A DNA stretch of 64,000 nt. Origin: Gordius sp. MW1. Taxonomy: Eukaryota; Nematomorpha; Gordioida; Gordea; Gordiidae. Both the position numbers and the translations under genes were made by a program. Positions within the stretch are counted from its first letter, which is position 1; every line of letters begins with the position of its first letter. The stretch spans positions 124,001 to 188,000 of the forward strand of contig OZ038530.1 of assembly GCA_964036665.1 (NCBI GenBank), written 5' to 3'. The notes beneath the pieces are model-generated. The model had not been told where the DNA came from. It saw only the letters and a program-made list of their open reading frames with translations, and did not search any database. Positions 61,303 through 64,000 of the stretch are shown piece after piece.

Positions 61303-61526
61303 AAAAAAGTTTCCCTTTTGTCAAGGGTATTGGAGGCTATACGGCGTCCCAATTCTTTCAGGAAGGCTTGGGTTTTAGGACCTATTGTTGTAAGGGTAGT
61401 GGTCACTATAGGGCAGAAAGGGAGTGAGGAATTAAGTTCTGCGTATTTAGCTGACTTTATTCTTTCAGATTCGACAAGGGGGTCTTTGTTTTGGTTTGAG
61501 GGTGCAAAGGCATCCGGATAGTGTTG
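61303..61526 (-). mobile_element. C-terminal fragment of a retrotransposon polyprotein
   Basis: The minus strand from 61,526 reads HYPDAFAPSNQNK, then ERIKSAKYAELNSSLPFCPI, TTLTTIGPKTQAFLKELGRR and IASNTLDKRETFF. This matches the conserved domain found after the reverse transcriptase in many animal retrotransposon proteins: H-P-x-A-x-S, KxxKYxEL, F-x-P, T-x-G, and FLxxLGRRI..T.DxRET. The frame is bounded by a TAA at 61,527-61,529 and degenerates after 61,303, so only about 75 residues remain. It is a decayed fragment on the opposite strand to the RT gene at 62.6-64.0 kb. Confidence 0.6.
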
Positions 61527-61539
61527 TTAAAATGCCAAA

Positions 61540-61570
61540 ATGCTACTACCATAACCTATGGTAGTAGCAT
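61540..61570. repeat. Perfect 14-bp stem hairpin
   Basis: ATGCTACTACCATA (61,540-61,553) and TATGGTAGTAGCAT (61,557-61,570) are exact inverted copies around ACC. Close by, 61,637-61,650 is a perfect 14-bp palindrome (GCAACCATGGTTGC) and 61,609-61,621 has CAGCAT-C-ATGCTG. Transposon ends are a possible source. Confidence 0.85.
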
Positions 61571-61870
61571 ACATCTCGCCCATTACCATCATCATAACCA
61601 GCATCATGCTGCTTAATAACCCGGTTGCTATCACTGGCAACCATGGTTGCTTGGTTGTAAGAGATGTAAGTAACCGGGCATTTGGCAGATAGGATTGATA
61701 TAACCGTGGTATTGAGCAGGCTCGTTTTAAACTAAACATGGTTTTTAGCAAATTCAATTTTAGCTTACTATTAGAGTTGGTAGCTGCCATATAATGCTAA
61801 TCAATATTTTTCAATCATTTATTAATACAAAAATGGTGATTAAAAAATTTAAATATATTATAAATTTGTC

Positions 61871-62613
61871 CCGTTATTTTGCCCCCCCCCCTAATTTTTT
61901 ATCCTCTTTCTCACCAGGGGGGAGGGGGGGGGGTGTTTTGCCCCCCCCCCTAATTTTTTATCCTCTTTCTCACCAGGGGGGAGGGGGGGGGGGGTGTTTT
62001 GCCCCCCCCCCTAATTTTTTATGTTCTTTCTTACCAGGGGTGAGGGGGGGGGGTGTTTTGCCCCCCCCCTTATTTTTTATCCTCTTTTTGACGAGAGGGG
62101 AGGGGGGGGTGTGTTGCCCCCCCCTTATTTTTTATCCTCTTTCTCACCAGGGGGGAGGGGGGGTGTTTTGCCCCCCTCCTAATTTTTTACGCTCTTTCTT
62201 ACCAGGGGGGAGGGGTGTTTTGCCCTTCCCCCCTTATTTTTTATCCTCTTTCTCACCAGGGGGGAGGGGGGTGTTTTGCCCCCCCCCCCTAATTTTTTAC
62301 GCTCTTTCTCACCAGGGGGAGGGGGGGGGGGTGTTTTGCCCCCCCCCTTATTTTTTATCCTTATTTTTACCAGAGGGGAGGGGGGGTGTTTTGCCCCCCC
62401 CACTATTTTTTACGCTTTTTCTCACCAGGGGGGAGGGGGGGGGGGTGTTTTGCCCCCCCCCTTATTTTTTACGCTTTTTCTCACCAGGGGAAGTTTTTTA
62501 TTTTTTATCCTCTTTCTCACCAGGGGGAGGGGGGGGGATGTTTTGCCCCCCCCCCCTTATTTTTTATCCTTATTTTGACCAGAGGGGAGGGGGGGGGTGT
62601 TTTGCCCCCCCCC
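61871..62613. repeat. C-tract/G-tract minisatellite, about 13 copies of 57 bp
   Basis: Each unit runs TTTTG, a run of 5-13 C, TTATTTTTTATCC or TAATTTTTTACGC, TCTTTCTCACCAG, then GGGGGGAGGGGGGGGG and TGT. Thirteen ACCAGGGG-type joints are seen from about 61,913 to 62,582. One unit near 62,485 has lost its G/C tracts. The plus strand has G-quadruplex potential and each unit can fold C-run to G-run. The 433-codon frame through it is a chance reading of the repeat that happens to join the retroelement frame. Confidence 0.9.
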
Positions 62614-64000
62614 CCGATGAACCTGTCGCGGCTGACGGAGGATCGGGATGCATTCCCGATCTTGTTAACAAGCACAAACACTTGTTCCTATGGGGAAAGG
62701 ATAGTCTAACAACTAAACCCACGGGGCCCTTGGACATCAGAACAACGAGGCTCAAACCACACCCACTGATGTCAGAATTTACCCTAAAAGTCGCCTTCGA
62801 CGGGTTCAAGCCCCCCTTAGACTACTCCAAAATCCAAAAGAATGGTGGGCTCTTCAAGCCAAATAAGGGTGGCAATATCTCGAAAGGAAGTCCCAGCTAC
62901 TTCACGGCAATGAAAGAAGAGGACGTTGTATCCGAGACGCAAGCGCTCGCCATCACGTCCTCCACCTTCTTCATAGCCAAACGCAACGGAGACGCCAGGG
63001 TTATCAGACTTGTCCGAAGCATCAAAGAACTTCGTCCATTTACCCGTGAAGCTGGCTACGATACCGTTGACAGCAAAGCAACTTGCCAAAGCTAATTAAG
63101 CGGTGAAAATTGACCTGAAAGCGGCCTTTTTCAGTATTCCGCTTCATAAAAACTCCAGATAATTTTGTGGGTTCAAATGGAGAAACAGGTTGTATCAATA
63201 CAATGTCCTACCAATGGGGGCATCATTCTCCCCTTTCGTATTACAAACGGTGGTGGCAGACCTGGTAAAAACAGCAGGCAAGCATTGCCACTACAATGTT
63301 TATCTCGACGACATACTTATTTTTGGGGAAGACGAAGACGAGGTTATGGAAGACCTCGGAAACGTAGCCCAGATGGCAAGCGATTGGGGGTTAACAATCA
63401 ACACTAACAAATCATCAGTTATGGCTGAGACGAAATTACAATACCTTGGTTTAGACATCGACTTCGCATCGCACACCATACATTGTTCACCCGAAACGCA
63501 AGCAAGACTGAAGCACGCGGCAGACATCCTATTCTTGTTCCTGTCAACACCCATCCCCCCTAGAGACTTTTCGCTACTAGAGGCTTTGGGAGTACTGAAC
63601 TACTTCTACTATAATTTGACCGGAATGTCGAAATTATTCACCACCTTCTATGCCATCTCAACAGGCAAGGATACTACACACGACAGGCCGTTAGCCAAGC
63701 TGAAACTAGAAGGATGTTTAGCCCTACTATCACAAACGGTCCCTCTTCAACACGATTACGACGCAACCATATACGCTGACGCGTCCAACAGCCACATAGG
63801 CATCGCATGGAATGACCATAGCTTCTCAGTCACGTTCGAAGAAACGGCCAATGCTATCGGAATGGAGTGGATCAACATGGGTCACATAACAGCCACCGAA
63901 ACACTAGCAGCAATCTATGCATACTTGCATGCGATACATAACGGGTCCGAATACCCCCGAGTAATCACGGACTCTACTACAGCATACTTTGTCCTGCTGA
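62614..64000 (+). pseudogene. Broken retrotransposon pol: reverse transcriptase and RNase H, runs off the edge
   Basis: The element begins right after the C/G minisatellite. Its first part, in the frame ending at 63,093-63,095, contains STFFIAKRNGDARVI (start of the RT fingers). The frame then shifts by one near 63,060 to IPLTAKQLAKAN, TAA (63,097), AVKIDLKAAFFSIPLHK, TAA (63,160), and stays open from 63,163 to the window end. Seen there are VLPMGASFSP (about 63,205), the RT active site YLDD (63,301-63,312) followed by ILIFGE, and an RNase H domain with YADAS (about 63,772), ATETLAA (E at 63,898) and TDS (D at 63,970). Two stops and a frameshift make this copy inactive. The order RT-RNase H fits LTR (Ty3-like) or DIRS-like elements; the class cannot be fixed without the missing right part and its ends. 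Confidence 0.75.

Noticed and set aside
61527..61790. 87-codon minus frame with a presequence-like N-terminus
   Set aside because: It reads straight through the palindrome cluster and has a low-complexity MMLVMMMVM segment. No family or splice evidence supports it.
61794..63095. 433-codon plus frame rich in PPPP and GGGG
   Set aside because: The first two thirds are translation of the C/G minisatellite. Only the last part belongs to the retroelement.

Overview
The window comes from a eukaryotic nuclear genome, most likely an invertebrate animal. The reasons are GT/AG introns, a BTB-BACK/PHR-like exon, a cysteine-rich plus fibronectin-III-like membrane protein (broken), tRNA-derived SINEs, hAT-type transposon ends, a non-LTR retrotransposon fragment and a reverse transcriptase/RNase H element. 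The species cannot be told from the sequence, and no working gene with a complete, unbroken structure is visible. Layout: (1) Bases 1 to about 48,174 are one uninterrupted compound satellite that enters from the left edge. Each unit (mean about 240 bp, roughly 200 units) is an AT-rich core of about 95 bp followed by a variable run of a GC-rich decamer, TCCGTGACCR and variants. Units are organised into higher-order repeats of about 2.73, 4.33, 2.5-2.8 and 3.25 kb, and some blocks recur 11.8 to 16.3 kb apart. Long minus-strand open frames here are an artefact: a 10-bp repeat is free of stops in all three minus frames, while every decamer carries TGA on the plus strand. (2) 48,175-53,780 is AT-rich and full of transposon debris: a possible terminal exon of a membrane protein (49.1-49.6 kb), tRNA-headed SINE copies, a hAT end, long G runs and a candidate transposon with GGCGTAG ends. 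(3) 53,787-55,758 (minus) is a five-exon gene with intact splice sites but several frameshifts and two in-frame stops. It encoded a leader, a Cys-rich module, an FN3-like domain, a membrane span and a cytoplasmic tail. I read it as a non-processed pseudogene, or a gene hit by indel errors in the assembly. (4) 55.8-58.4 kb holds a hAT-like MITE with an 8-bp target duplication and a BACK/PHR-like 3' exon on the minus strand. (5) 58.4-61.3 kb is again repeats: a fold-back with a 22-bp palindrome, SINEs, a tandem CCAATGG-hairpin repeat, and a small minisatellite joined to the satellite core motif. (6) 61.3-64.0 kb has a non-LTR retrotransposon C-terminal fragment (minus), strong palindromes, a 13-copy C-tract/G-tract minisatellite, and a broken RT-RNase H gene that runs off the right edge. 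The main point of interest is that the hairpin core of the giant satellite (AATTGC-TAT-GCAATT followed by TATGGGC) also occurs at four separate places outside the array, in both orientations. Two of these sit beside unrelated short GC-rich minisatellites. This suggests that the array grew from one member of a dispersed family built as 'minisatellite plus hairpin core', rather than arising de novo.
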